Assembly: GCF_003013475.1 (NCBI RefSeq)
Contig: NZ_PXZO01000001.1
Location: forward strand, 124,001 to 188,000
Length of the DNA: 64,000 bases
Reading direction: 5' to 3'
Origin: Brevibacillus porteri
Lineage (GTDB): Bacteria > Bacillota > Bacilli > Brevibacillales > Brevibacillaceae
The position numbers and the translations under genes were made by a program. The notes under the pieces were generated by a model, which saw only the letters and a list, made by a program, of their open reading frames with translations, was not told the origin of the DNA and ran no database searches. Below are positions 52,284-61,312 of the stretch, piece by piece (positions within the stretch are counted from its first letter, which is position 1; each line of letters starts with the position of its first letter).

Positions 52284-52876
52284 ATGTGGAATCCGTTGGA
52301 AGTAAAAGATCTCATAACGAGTGCAGACGAACTAAAAAGCCTGGTAGGAGAACCGCACGAGGCGGTTGTGAAAAAAAGCATCGCGCAGGTTGAGTCCCAT
52401 GTGATCCATTATGTGTCCATGTCGCCGTTGTTTTTCTTGTCCACAGCAGATGCTTCAGGCAGATGTGACGTTTCCCCGCGAGGCGACGAGCCGGGTTTCG
52501 TTAAAGTGCTGGATGATCACCATATCATTTTTCCCGAGCGAATGGGGAACAGACGGGTCGACTCTTTGCTGAATATCATTGCGAATCCGCAGGTGGGTAT
52601 ATTCCAGGTCTGGAAGAAGTGTTGCGTATTAACGGATCAGCTCGCATTACAAAAGATGCAGAGCTACTCGCCGCGCAAGAATGGAAGGGTAAAACAAGCG
52701 GCATCGGAGTGATCGTAAAGGTAGAGGAGTGCTTCCTCCATTGCCCGCGCGCATTTAAACAAGCAAGCTTGTGGAAAACGGATTCATGGCCAGAAAAAGA
52801 GGCAATGCCTTCGATGTTGGAAATGTTTCGCGCTCATTTGAAAATAAATGGTGTTACGTTGAATGAAAAAGAATAA
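52284..52876 (+). pseudogene. PPOX-class FMN-dependent flavoprotein, frameshifted
   Basis: The first frame gives MWNPLEVKDLITSADELKSL, then YVSMSPLFFLSTADASGRCD and VSPRGDEPGFVKVL to about residue 110 (NPQVG). The sense then continues one frame over with IPGLEEVLRINGSARITKD and a normal C-terminus. Family members read GLLFLIPG at this point, so about ten bases are missing and the net frame is lost. Without a correcting frameshift the protein is truncated, so I call it broken. The family is the MSMEG_1061-type oxidoreductases. Confidence 0.75.
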
Positions 52877-52882
52877 GAAAGA

Positions 52883-52914
52883 AAAAACCTTGAATGAGCT
52901 TCAAGGTTTTTTTT
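52883..52914. terminator. Bidirectional terminator between the flavoprotein and DUF5701 genes
   Basis: AAAACCTTGAA and TTCAAGGTTTT pair around TGAGC with T-runs on both sides; the genes converge here. Confidence 0.85.
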
Positions 52915-53536
52915 CGTCCAAACGAGCTTGGCAGGAAGCCGATCCGAGCCACGTATGAGGATTGCCGTTCCAGCACCAGCCTAGCTTCGGTTTATTTTCA
53001 CTGATCCACATGGCAGTTACGCGTCGGTCGCCACAACGCGATCCGAGCAGAGAAAAGCCGTTGTTTTTCTTTACCAGATCCGGGAAGTGAGTGATCAGGG
53101 CAATCCCTTCCTCCAGCGTGAGCGGAGAACGCTGTTGCTCCAAGAGGATGGGCATCGCGTCATTCGGAGTGATGTTCAACGTCTCTTTTCCTGTATCAAT
53201 TCCGGTCATTAGGTAAGCCATTCCTGTAGGAATCTCGATGCCCTCGATGGGTGTAAACCGCCGAATTTCTTCTGCATCCATGACACTGAAGCCAGCTTTC
53301 TTTTGCCGCTCAATGGCTTGCATCGCTTTTTCTCCGTCGAACCAATCGCCTTTCACAACGAGAACAAAGGGGACGAGGCCTTCTTTCTGATCGTCTTCTG
53401 GAATGGGGAGAGCTTCTGTCAGTGATTGCAGCGGGTCCAAATTTTTCCTAAACTCATCTGCTGTCATGCCCGCCATTTCAGGATAGCCCTTTTGAATGAG
53501 CGTTGTCAGTTGCCGTTCGAATTCAGCTTTGTGCAT
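52901..53536 (-). CDS. DUF5701 family protein
   Basis: This protein of 211 residues has the DUF5701 C-terminal signature: GFSLLGSRCGDRRVTAMWIS, then KPKLGWCWNGNPHTWLGSAS. The N-terminal half is helical (FERQLTTLIQKGYPEMAG). ATG 53536 is preceded by GGAGG in the upstream minus-strand sequence. No function is known for this family; it is widespread in Bacillota and Actinobacteria as a single gene. Confidence 0.82.
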   Translation of the reverse strand: MHKAEFERQLTTLIQKGYPEMAGMTADEFRKNLDPLQSLTEALPIPEDDQKEGLVPFVLVVKGDWFDGEKAMQAIERQKKAGFSVMDAEEIRRFTPIEGIEIPTGMAYLMTGIDTGKETLNITPNDAMPILLEQQRSPLTLEEGIALITHFPDLVKKNNGFSLLGSRCGDRRVTAMWISENKPKLGWCWNGNPHTWLGSASCQARLDEKKP

Positions 53537-53701
53537 AGGGTAATGCGCCTCCTTCCACTTGTCACATTCATCTTACAACATTCGTGCTAATTCGAAGGTC
53601 TAGCCAAATAAAAAGGAATAAAGCGGGTTAAGATTGAAACAACTTTACAACTAAGCTTTAATCTTTATCGAAGAAAGTCGGGTAGGAGGCTGGTGGTTGC
53701 C

Positions 53702-54409
53702 ATGCGCCCCATTGATATTGCACGTAAGCTGAAGCTGAGCACGAGCGCCTTGCGCAATTACGAAGCACATGGGCTGGTTCCGCCTGTGGAGCGGTCAGCG
53801 AGTGGCTACCGGAAGTATACGGAGGAACATGTCGCTTATTTTACCTGTATTCAAGCCATGTCTCCCGGCTTTGGGATGGAAGAGACGGCGCAGGTCATGC
53901 GACTGATCCAGGATAGACATTTGCAGGCTGCTCTGTGGCGTGTGAATGAGGCTCAGGCCAATCTACAGAGGGACAAGCAGTTAGCCGAACGAAACTTGGC
54001 AATGCTCGAAGACGGTGGAGCAGGAAAGTACGAGGAAGCTGGAAACAGCGAATGGATGACGATTGGGGAGGTAGCAGCCATGACTTCACTGCCCAGCTCA
54101 ACCATTCGTCACTGGGAAAAGGTTGGGCTCATTGCGACTTCCCGTGATGAGAAAAATGGCTACCGTCTCTTCAATCGCTCGCAAATCCGCAAAATCATGC
54201 TGCTTCGTACGCTGCGACCTGCTGTCTATTCCTTATCGGTTGTGGAGTTAAAGGAAGCCATCGCGAACATGAATGAAGAGGATGTGAGAGAGGCGCGAAA
54301 CATCGCTTTGGAAACGTTGCGCTATCTAGATCAGATGAATCGCGTACAAATGCGTGGGGTTTTCTATTTCTATCAATTATGCAAAGTGGTTCAACTGGTC
54401 GAAGAATAA
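53702..54409 (+). CDS. Regulator with two MerR-type HTH domains
   Basis: The protein has about 235 residues. The first MerR domain is residues 1-70 (DIARKLKLSTSALRNYEAHG and YRKYTEEHV). A short coiled coil follows, then a second complete MerR HTH (MTIGEVAAMTSLPSSTIRHW, YRLFNRSQIR). No effector domain or metal cysteines are present. GTG 53693 lies three bases after AGGAGG and ATG 53702 twelve bases after it; the ATG gives the usual N-terminus, but the start is uncertain. Target genes are unknown; nothing divergent is adjacent. Confidence 0.82.
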   Translation: MRPIDIARKLKLSTSALRNYEAHGLVPPVERSASGYRKYTEEHVAYFTCIQAMSPGFGMEETAQVMRLIQDRHLQAALWRVNEAQANLQRDKQLAERNLAMLEDGGAGKYEEAGNSEWMTIGEVAAMTSLPSSTIRHWEKVGLIATSRDEKNGYRLFNRSQIRKIMLLRTLRPAVYSLSVVELKEAIANMNEEDVREARNIALETLRYLDQMNRVQMRGVFYFYQLCKVVQLVEE

Positions 54410-54423
54410 GGTAGCCAAAAGAG

Positions 54424-54457
54424 AAAACCCCCTCCTGCACATTCGCAAAAGAGGGGA
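54424..54457 (-). terminator. Terminator after adenine deaminase gene
   Basis: CCCCCTC and GAGGGG pair across 16 bases; read on the minus strand the stem is followed by TTTTCTCTTTT, fitting the gene ending at 54466. Confidence 0.7.
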
Positions 54458-54465
54458 TGTCGTCG

Positions 54466-56295
54466 TTATTCCACAAACAGTGATACCCGCTCAAATCCCG
54501 CATCTGAAATGCGAATCAAGCCCGTATCTGATATGTGCAAGGTCGGTATGACGACCAGAGCAAGCAAAGACAATGTCATAAAGGCGTAGTTCATCGTGCA
54601 GCCAGCCTTCACTAACGCTTGGCTAATCTCCATGGATTGCTTCACAACTGTTTCATAAGGCTCAGTCGACATCAGTCCGGCTAAACGCAGCGGAAGCTCC
54701 ACGATTTTGCCGTCTCCAGTCACGACAGCGATACCGCCTTGCATGCCGATCACAGCATTTGCTGCTTGTGCCATCCGTTCATCGTCGTTTCCGATGACAA
54801 GTACGTTATGGCAGTCATGGGCGACAGTCATGGCAATCGCTGCTGGCTGGTTAAATCCGACATTGCCGACAATCCCGATGGCAGAGCCGCCAGTTTTCCC
54901 ATGACGCTCGAAAATAGCCATTTTGCACAAGGCGCTCTCTGGCGTAATCTGAAGCTCACCATTTGCGACAGCTATATCCACAAATACTTCATCCGTCTCT
55001 ACATGATTTTCGCGGACAACTGCGACGCGCGTCTTGATTGATCCAGATGGAACAGGGGTCTTGATGATGAAGTCAGATGGCGAGAGATCAGCCTTGATTT
55101 TCACTGAGTTGACAGCAAACGCAGGGTAAGGGAACGGAGGTAGTTCGATCGTCATTTCACCATTCTCTGCTACTACTTCACCGCGCGCGATCGTCATCAC
55201 GACATTCACATCAGCCAGATTTCCGTCGAGCAAAATGATATCGGCGATCATACCCGGTGCGATCGAGCCTACATCTCTTGCGACACCGAATCGCTCTGCT
55301 GTATTGATAGTCGCCATCTGGAAGGCAGTAACGGGCTTCACTCCTTGCGAGATCGCGTGTCGGACGATGAAGTTCATATGTCCTTCTTCTTTCAACGAAT
55401 CGCAGATGCGGTCATCGGACACGAGCATCATCCGGCGGGAGTCAATTCCCTGTTCGGTGTGTGCTTTGATCGTTGCTGCAACATCGTGCCAGGCAGAGCC
55501 GCGGCGCATTTTGGCATACATGCCGAGGCGTACGCGCTGTGCGACATCTTCGCTGGTCACACACTCATGGCAACCGGATACACCCGCAGCGGCATAAGCA
55601 GCCAGACGCGGATCGCTTGAAGGCCATGTATAGTGACCATCCACTACTTTTCCTGCCCGCAGTGTCGCTTGAATCTCTCCAATCATTTTCGGGTCACCGT
55701 ACACGACGCCAGGGAAGTTCATGACTTCTCCGAGTGCGATCATATCCGGTCCCCAGCTCAATGCTTCTGCGACCTCCGCTGGTCCGAATTCTGCCCCAGC
55801 CGTTTCAAAGGATGCATCCGTCGAAGGGACGCAGGAAGCGACCTGCATGTAAGCAGCCATCGGTGTTTGTCTCGCCTCATCCAGCATGATTCGCAAACCA
55901 GGTAGACCGAGAACATTCGAGATCTCATGGGCGTCGAAAAAGCCGCCTGTCGTTCCGAGCGGCAGTACCGCATTGGCGAACTGCGTCACGGATAGCATGC
56001 TGCTCTCGATATGACAGTGCCCGTCCAACAGTCCAGGTGCCATATACTTTCCTTTTGCATCGATCATCTTGGTGGATTCATCTGTCATCCCTTCCACATA
56101 AGGACCGACATAAGCGATACGGGTACCAACGACAGCCACGGACATATTTGGCAAGATTTCACCGGAGAGAACATTGACGAGCGTGCCATTATGAATGAAG
56201 AGGGTCGCTTTTTTCTCCCCTCTGGAAAAGGCAACGAGATCAGGAATACAATCTGCGAGTGGAGGTCTTGCATAGGACGAATGCTGCTGTGTCAT
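54466..56295 (-). CDS. ade: Adenine deaminase
   Basis: This protein of 609 residues has the amidohydrolase metal centre APGLLDGHCHIESSMLSVTQ (H-x-H), the GGFFDAHEISN loop, DGHYTWPSSDPRL, SGCHECVTSEDV and SDDRICDSL. It continues to the C-terminal adenine deaminase domain (VTAFQMATINTAERFG, GSIAPGMIADIILLDGN). ATG 56295 follows GAGGTG by nine bases; GTG 56307 overlaps that motif. It converts adenine to hypoxanthine for purine salvage. It is probably a monocistronic unit with its own terminator. Confidence 0.94.
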   Translation of the reverse strand: MTQQHSSYARPPLADCIPDLVAFSRGEKKATLFIHNGTLVNVLSGEILPNMSVAVVGTRIAYVGPYVEGMTDESTKMIDAKGKYMAPGLLDGHCHIESSMLSVTQFANAVLPLGTTGGFFDAHEISNVLGLPGLRIMLDEARQTPMAAYMQVASCVPSTDASFETAGAEFGPAEVAEALSWGPDMIALGEVMNFPGVVYGDPKMIGEIQATLRAGKVVDGHYTWPSSDPRLAAYAAAGVSGCHECVTSEDVAQRVRLGMYAKMRRGSAWHDVAATIKAHTEQGIDSRRMMLVSDDRICDSLKEEGHMNFIVRHAISQGVKPVTAFQMATINTAERFGVARDVGSIAPGMIADIILLDGNLADVNVVMTIARGEVVAENGEMTIELPPFPYPAFAVNSVKIKADLSPSDFIIKTPVPSGSIKTRVAVVRENHVETDEVFVDIAVANGELQITPESALCKMAIFERHGKTGGSAIGIVGNVGFNQPAAIAMTVAHDCHNVLVIGNDDERMAQAANAVIGMQGGIAVVTGDGKIVELPLRLAGLMSTEPYETVVKQSMEISQALVKAGCTMNYAFMTLSLLALVVIPTLHISDTGLIRISDAGFERVSLFVE

Positions 56296-56402
56296 GATTA
56301 CTATCACCTCATGCTGGATTTGGTATTTTACATATAGTACACATCGAAGCGGAAGGAAGCTAGTTTTCTTTTAGAAAAAAATTTGAAAAAGGGGTGCAGT
56401 GG

Positions 56403-56744
56403 ATGACGAGAGTAAAGGTCAAATACATAAAAATATCGTCCTATCTAAAGCTGTGCATGGGAGCAGGGGTTTCGATCGGGGTTTTGGATGGGGCCTTCCG
56501 TTTTCTACTTTTACTCGTAATGGGGCAGTTGAGCGCTTTGGAAGCTTTGCTCTTCAGTATGCAGGTAAAGGGGGGGGTAGCGGGAATCTTGCATTTGCTT
56601 TCTGTACCGTTGCTGTATGGGATGGGCGCAGTTCTGTTTGGCTTCGTTTCCTATTTTCCGTTTATGTACTATCTCAAATGCAAGAAAGGGCTTGTGATCG
56701 AAGGGGTATTTGAAGGGGAACAACTCGAGGACATACCACAATAA
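56403..56744 (+). CDS. Small two-span membrane protein
   Basis: The protein has 113 residues and two hydrophobic stretches (GAFRFLLLLVMGQLSALEALL and ILHLLSVPLLYGMGAVLFGFV) separated by a short polar turn, with a charged tail (KCKKGLVIEGVFEGEQLEDI). ATG 56403 follows AAGGGGTG. No family is known. It converges on the amino-acid permease gene with a shared hairpin. Confidence 0.5.
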   Translation: MTRVKVKYIKISSYLKLCMGAGVSIGVLDGAFRFLLLLVMGQLSALEALLFSMQVKGGVAGILHLLSVPLLYGMGAVLFGFVSYFPFMYYLKCKKGLVIEGVFEGEQLEDIPQ

Positions 56745-56745
56745 A

Positions 56746-56790
56746 ACACCTCCTATTTTCACCGATGTTGAAAGTGAAAACAGGAGGCGC
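56746..56790. terminator. Hairpin between small membrane gene and permease
   Basis: CACCTCCTATTTTCAC pairs with GTGAAAACAGGAGG around CGATGTTGAAA with one mismatch. It sits between the two converging stop codons. Confidence 0.7.
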
Positions 56791-56793
56791 TGC

Positions 56794-58164
56794 TTAGTGT
56801 TCTGCTACCTCTATTTCATTTGTCTTCGTTTTCCGCAGTTTGTAAATCACGACGAGCAGAATAAACCATACAGGTGTGATGAACAAGGCGACTCGTGTAT
56901 CTTCCGCGAGTGCAAGGACGACCAGAATGAAGGCAAGGAATGCCAGGATCAGGTAGTTGGCAAAAGGATAGAGCGGCATTTTAAATGTATTCGCTTTTGC
57001 TAAATCTGGTCTCGTTTTGCGATATTTCAAATGACAGATGACGGTGATTCCCCAAATAAAGATAAAACAAACGGTCGAAACGCTAGTGATCAGCGTAAAT
57101 ACGCCTTCTGGCATGACGTAATTCAATACAACGGCGATAAGGATAACAACCGTCGAAAAGAGTAGTGCATTTGCCGGGACCTTGTTGGCAGTCAGTTTGG
57201 TAAGAGGCACAGGTGCGTTCTTTTCTTTGGCAAGGGAGTAAACCATCCGGCTTGTACTAAAAATGGCGCTATTACATGCGGAAGCAGCGGATGTCAGTAC
57301 AACGAAGTTGACGATACCGGCAGCGGCTGCAATACCAATCGCTGCGAAGACCTGCACGAATGGACTCTCCAACGGGTTGATCGCGTTCCAAGGATAGATG
57401 CTCATGATGACGATGAGAGCGCCAACGTAGAAAATCAAAATCCGAATCGGGATTTGGTTAATTGCTTTTGGAATGACTCGTTTTGGGTCCTCTGTTTCAC
57501 CGGCTGTTAGACCGACGAGCTCGATCCCAACAAATGCGAACACAACCATCTGGAAGGAGAGAAGGAACCCATTGAAGCCGTTCGGGAACATACCGCCATG
57601 ACTCCAGAGATTCGTGAAGCTGGACGCACCTGCGTTCGTAGAAAAGCCCTTGATGATCATGAAGACGCCGACAAAAATCAGGGCGAGAATTGCGATGACC
57701 TTTACGAGCGCGAACCAAAATTCCATTTCTCCAAAAAGCTTCACCGTAGCTAGGTTCATGATTAACAAAATCACGAGGGCAATTAAGCCTGGCATCCACT
57801 GCGGTATTTCCGGAAACCAGAATTGCGTATACAGACCAACAGCTGTCAGGTCGGCCATGGCGATGGAAATCCAGCAAAACCAGTAAGTCCAGCCCGTGAC
57901 AAATGCGGCCATGTTCCCCAAATAGTCTTTGACGAAATCCACAAAAGAATGGTAATTCAAATTGCTCAAGAGGAGCTCCCCGAGTGAGCGCATGATTAAA
58001 AAGCAGATGATGCCCGTAATCAAGTAAGCAAATAAGATGGATGGGCCGGCCAAATGAATCGATTTTCCTGCGCCCAAAAATAATCCTGTTCCGATTGCAC
58101 CGCCGATCGCGATGAGTTGTACGTGTCTGTTTTTTAGACCTCTCGCCAAGTTTTGATCCTGCAT
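56794..58164 (-). CDS. Amino acid permease, APC family (CycA/D-serine/D-alanine/glycine type)
   Basis: The protein has 456 residues and about 12 membrane spans. It begins NLARGLKNRHVQLIAIGGAI with the conserved GTGLFLGAG loop, and has NLNYHSFVDFVKDYLG and VFAFVGIELVGLTAGETEDP typical of the AAT family. The best match in style is CycA, carrying D-serine, D-alanine and glycine. ATG 58164 follows AAAGAGGTGG. A single gene, ending at a shared hairpin. Confidence 0.9.
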   Translation of the reverse strand: MQDQNLARGLKNRHVQLIAIGGAIGTGLFLGAGKSIHLAGPSILFAYLITGIICFLIMRSLGELLLSNLNYHSFVDFVKDYLGNMAAFVTGWTYWFCWISIAMADLTAVGLYTQFWFPEIPQWMPGLIALVILLIMNLATVKLFGEMEFWFALVKVIAILALIFVGVFMIIKGFSTNAGASSFTNLWSHGGMFPNGFNGFLLSFQMVVFAFVGIELVGLTAGETEDPKRVIPKAINQIPIRILIFYVGALIVIMSIYPWNAINPLESPFVQVFAAIGIAAAAGIVNFVVLTSAASACNSAIFSTSRMVYSLAKEKNAPVPLTKLTANKVPANALLFSTVVILIAVVLNYVMPEGVFTLITSVSTVCFIFIWGITVICHLKYRKTRPDLAKANTFKMPLYPFANYLILAFLAFILVVLALAEDTRVALFITPVWFILLVVIYKLRKTKTNEIEVAEH

Positions 58165-58173
58165 ACGATCCAC

Positions 58174-58380
58174 CTCTTTCTTATTTTTAGTTAGTTTTCA
58201 ATTTTTAGATTTTTATCAAACAGATAATGTTCATATTAACATAACTATTGTTGTTTCACATATGTTTATTTATTTTTATAGAAAAAAAGCTTTTCATTAT
58301 GAACGAAATAGGAATAAAATGGAAGTTTTTCTCCTTGGTATAAGAGTTAAGCTTCTTTTTTTCGACTTTTAAAAAAGAAG
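58174..58380. other. AT-rich intergenic region upstream of permease and manganese operon
   Basis: About 200 bases without a gene, strongly AT-rich, with an AAGCTTCTTTTTT / AAAAAAGAA inverted repeat near 58349-58380. The permease promoter must lie here but no clear -35/-10 pair could be fixed. Confidence 0.4.
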
Positions 58381-58383
58381 ATA

Positions 58384-58389
58384 TTGACA
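58384..58389 (+). promoter_or_regulatory. Candidate -35 of the manganese operon
   Basis: TTGACA lies 17 bases before TAATTT (58407-58412), a weak -10, just ahead of the MntR-like box. A plausible sigma-A promoter. Confidence 0.4.
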
Positions 58390-58410
58390 TGAGAATGGTA
58401 ATCATTTAAT

Positions 58411-58427
58411 TTTGCATTAGGGAAACT
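58411..58427. promoter_or_regulatory. MntR-like operator
   Basis: TTTGCATTAGGGAAACT closely resembles the MntR box of the Bacillus subtilis mnt genes (recalled consensus TTTGCCTTAAGGAAACT). It overlaps the predicted promoter of the ABC operon, as expected for repression by manganese. Confidence 0.7.
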
Positions 58428-58580
58428 TTTTTATACGCAGGCATATTAGTTTGCTAGAGGGAATAATATTGGTACAAGTTCACATTGTTGTATGCAAGCA
58501 TGTGCGTGTGAGGAATTACCCGTTTCAGCATCGGCTTTTTGGCGGGATCATTAACGGGTTACTATATGGAGGGGAAAGTC

Positions 58581-59324
58581 ATGGAATCTGTAATCTCGGT
58601 AAGGGAACTTCATGTCTCTTACTTTGGGAACGAAGTCGTTCGGGATGTCTCGTTTGACGTTGAGGTAGGAAGCATGGTCGGAATTATTGGTCCAAATGGG
58701 GCAGGGAAATCAACACTGATCAAATCTCTGCTGGGGCTCATTCCGAAAGATAAGGGAATGGTCAGGATTTTTGGCAAAGAAACGGATGACGTGCGAAAGA
58801 AAATCGCCTATGTGCCACAGCGCAGCATGATCGATTGGACGTTTCCGATCACCGTCATGGACACCGTACTGATTGGAACATATCCAAGTGTTGGGCTGTT
58901 CAAATTTCCGAAGAAAAAGGAAAAGGCGTGGGCACTAGAATGCCTGAGAAAGGTAGGATTGGAGGATTTTCGTGACAGACAGATTGGCGAGCTCTCCGGC
59001 GGACAGCAACAGCGTGTCTTCCTGGCAAGGGCACTCGCACAAAAACCGGAGCTGCTGCTTCTGGACGAGCCGTTTGTGGGGATTGACGTGGCGAGTGAGG
59101 ACACCATCATTCGTATTTTGAAAGAGCTGCAATTTCAGGACAAAACAATCGTGGTCGTTCATCATGACTTGTCAAAAGCGAATGCGTATTTTGATCAGCT
59201 TCTTCTCATGAATAAAGATTTGATCAAGTTTGGTACGGTCGATGAAGTGCTGAATCGAGAAGTGATGTCGAAAGCATACGCCTATCAGCTCCAATTTCTC
59301 GAAAAGACCGAGGTGCTTGCATAA
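58581..59324 (+). CDS. mntB: Manganese-type ABC transporter ATP-binding protein
   Basis: The protein has 247 residues. It has Walker A IIGPNGAGKSTLIKSLLGLI, Q-loop VPQRSMIDW, signature LSGGQQQRVFLARALAQ, Walker B LLLLDEPFVGID and H-loop VVHHD. The start ATG 58581 follows GGAGGGG; earlier in-frame starts lack a good site. The permease gene starts at its last bases. The MntR-like box upstream and the cluster I type of binding protein point to manganese, though zinc cannot be excluded. Confidence 0.9.
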   Translation: MESVISVRELHVSYFGNEVVRDVSFDVEVGSMVGIIGPNGAGKSTLIKSLLGLIPKDKGMVRIFGKETDDVRKKIAYVPQRSMIDWTFPITVMDTVLIGTYPSVGLFKFPKKKEKAWALECLRKVGLEDFRDRQIGELSGGQQQRVFLARALAQKPELLLLDEPFVGIDVASEDTIIRILKELQFQDKTIVVVHHDLSKANAYFDQLLLMNKDLIKFGTVDEVLNREVMSKAYAYQLQFLEKTEVLA

Positions 59325-60184
59325 TGGAATTCTTGATGGCAATTGGGCAGTATGAGTTTTTGCAAAAAGCGTTGTTTACGTCCGTAGTGGTGGGACTTAT
59401 ATGTGGCGTGATTGGCAGTTTTATTATTTTGCGCGGAATGTCCCTGATGGGGGATGCCATTTCGCACGCGGTTTTGCCTGGGGTGGCGCTCTCCTATGCG
59501 TTTGGGATCAATTTCTTCATAGGGGCTGTATTAACAGGGGTACTCACCGCAGTTGGAATTGGCTACGTGAGCCAAAATAGCCGCATCAAGAACGACACGG
59601 CGATCGGAATTTTGTTCACGTCCGCCTTTGCGCTAGGGATCATCATGGTTACGATGCTGAAAAGCAGTACCGATTTGTATCACATTTTGTTCGGGAACGT
59701 ATTGGCTGTTCGTTCGTCGGATATGTGGGTGACTGTTGGCATCGGGTTTGTCGTCATTGTGACAGTCTTCGCATTTTTCAAAGAACTGCTTTTGACGTCG
59801 TTCGATCCGACGATTGCTGCTGCATACGGCTTGCGTAACAATCTGATTCATTACTTGCTGATGACCTTGTTGACGATGGTAACTGTCGCTTCCTTGCAAA
59901 CGGTAGGAATCGTACTGGTAGTCGCCATGCTGATTACACCGGCTGCTACTGCCTATCTTTTGACGGACCGCTTATCGATCATGATCTTTTTAGCTGGCGG
60001 TTTTGGAATGCTGTCGGCGGTTATCGGTCTTTATTTTAGCTTTACCTATAATTTGGCCTCTGGTGCCACGATTGTCGTGGTTGCAACTGTGTTATTCTTC
60101 CTGGCCTTTCTCTTCTCCCGAAAATACGGGGTGGTATGGAAATCAATTCGAGCCCGACAAAAACGAGTCGAGCTTTCAAAGTAA
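59324..60184 (+). CDS. mntC: Metal ABC transporter permease
   Basis: This protein of 286 residues has about eight membrane spans of the ABC-3 (ZnuB/MntC) family: ALFTSVVVGLICGVIGSFII, RGMSLMGDAISHAVLPG, and FGMLSAVIGLYFSFTYNLA. Its ATG overlaps the ATPase stop (TAATG). Bacillus subtilis has two permeases in its mnt operon, but only one is here. It is followed 14 bases later by the binding protein gene. Confidence 0.92.
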   Translation: MEFLMAIGQYEFLQKALFTSVVVGLICGVIGSFIILRGMSLMGDAISHAVLPGVALSYAFGINFFIGAVLTGVLTAVGIGYVSQNSRIKNDTAIGILFTSAFALGIIMVTMLKSSTDLYHILFGNVLAVRSSDMWVTVGIGFVVIVTVFAFFKELLLTSFDPTIAAAYGLRNNLIHYLLMTLLTMVTVASLQTVGIVLVVAMLITPAATAYLLTDRLSIMIFLAGGFGMLSAVIGLYFSFTYNLASGATIVVVATVLFFLAFLFSRKYGVVWKSIRARQKRVELSK

Positions 60185-60198
60185 AGGAGAATATTGTG

Positions 60199-61152
60199 AT
60201 GAAAAAGTGGAATCTGTTTTTTGTTTTTCTAGTCTCAACTGTATTAATGGCAGCGTGTGGTGCTCCGCAAAGTGCGAACGAGCCCACACCTGCAAAACAA
60301 GAAAACAGCGAGAAGCTGCAAGTGGTCACGACGTATTCCATCTTGTATGACATCGTAAAAAACGTTGGGGGAGATCGGGTGGAAATTCACAGCCTTGCTC
60401 CGATTGGTTCCAATCCACATGAATATGATCCACTGCCTGCTGACGTGCAAAAAACGACGGATGCAGACGCGGTTTTCTACAACGGCTTGAATCTGGAGGC
60501 GGGCAACTCTTGGTTCAATAATCTCATGAACACAGCAGGCAAATCAGGTCCAGATGCACCCGTGTTCCGACTCAGTGAGGGCGTAGCTGCCAAGCACTTG
60601 ACAACCAAAGGTAAAGAGAGTGAAGAAGACCCGCACGCTTGGCTGGATGTACGCAATGGCATCAAGTATGCGGAGAATGCAAAAAATGCCTTGATCAAGG
60701 TGGACCCAGCGCACAAGGAAACGTATGAGCAAAACGCCAAGAAGTACATCGAACAGCTGACTACTTTGCACGAGGACGCGGTTAAGCAATACAACCAGAT
60801 TCCCAAAGAACAGCGTATGCTTGTGACGAGCGAGGGAGCGTTCAAATATTTCAGCGAAGCTTACGATTTTGAAGCAGCATACATTTGGGAAATCAACTCG
60901 GAGAACCAAGGAACACCAGAGCAGGTCACACAGGTGGTCGATACGATCCGTGCGAAAAAAATCCCGGCTTTGTTCGTAGAGACGAGTATCGATCCGCGCA
61001 GCATGGAGATGGTATCGAATGAAACTGGTGTACCGATTGTCGGCAAAGTATTTACGGACTCTCTCGGAAAGCCGGGAGAAGATGGCGATACGTACATCAA
61101 AATGATGGAATGGAATATCAAGACGATTTACGAAGGATTGACCAAGAAGTAA
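60199..61152 (+). CDS. mntA: Metal-binding lipoprotein (cluster A-I, TroA/MntA type)
   Basis: The protein has 317 residues with a lipoprotein signal (VFLVSTVLMAACG, lipobox MAAC). The metal ligands are visible: PIGSNPHEYDPLP (His), EEDPHAWLDVRNG (His), a Glu near EGAFKYFSEAYDF and a late Asp near VFTDSLG. There is no His-rich loop, unlike ZnuA, so manganese is preferred. AAAGGAGA precedes ATG 60199. A terminator follows. Confidence 0.92.
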   Translation: MKKWNLFFVFLVSTVLMAACGAPQSANEPTPAKQENSEKLQVVTTYSILYDIVKNVGGDRVEIHSLAPIGSNPHEYDPLPADVQKTTDADAVFYNGLNLEAGNSWFNNLMNTAGKSGPDAPVFRLSEGVAAKHLTTKGKESEEDPHAWLDVRNGIKYAENAKNALIKVDPAHKETYEQNAKKYIEQLTTLHEDAVKQYNQIPKEQRMLVTSEGAFKYFSEAYDFEAAYIWEINSENQGTPEQVTQVVDTIRAKKIPALFVETSIDPRSMEMVSNETGVPIVGKVFTDSLGKPGEDGDTYIKMMEWNIKTIYEGLTKK

Positions 61153-61165
61153 GATTCGTAAAAGC

Positions 61166-61204
61166 AAAGCACAGCTCTCCTAATCAGGGGCTGTGCTTTT
61201 AAAT
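61166..61204 (+). terminator. Terminator after manganese operon
   Basis: AAAGCACAGC and GCTGTGCTTT pair, followed by TAAATTCTT. Confidence 0.8.
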
Positions 61205-61312
61205 TCTTCCACTGCTTAACATATTTCATAAGATTGAGGTATAATAGGCTAGTGTGTAAAAGGAATCCGGAGTAATCATTTTTAATCTGCCATATTGAAA
61301 GAGAGTGGGATT

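Noticed and set aside
60544-61167. 207-codon minus-strand frame opposite the metal-binding lipoprotein
   Set aside because: It is antisense to a lipoprotein with clear metal ligands and has no start signal.
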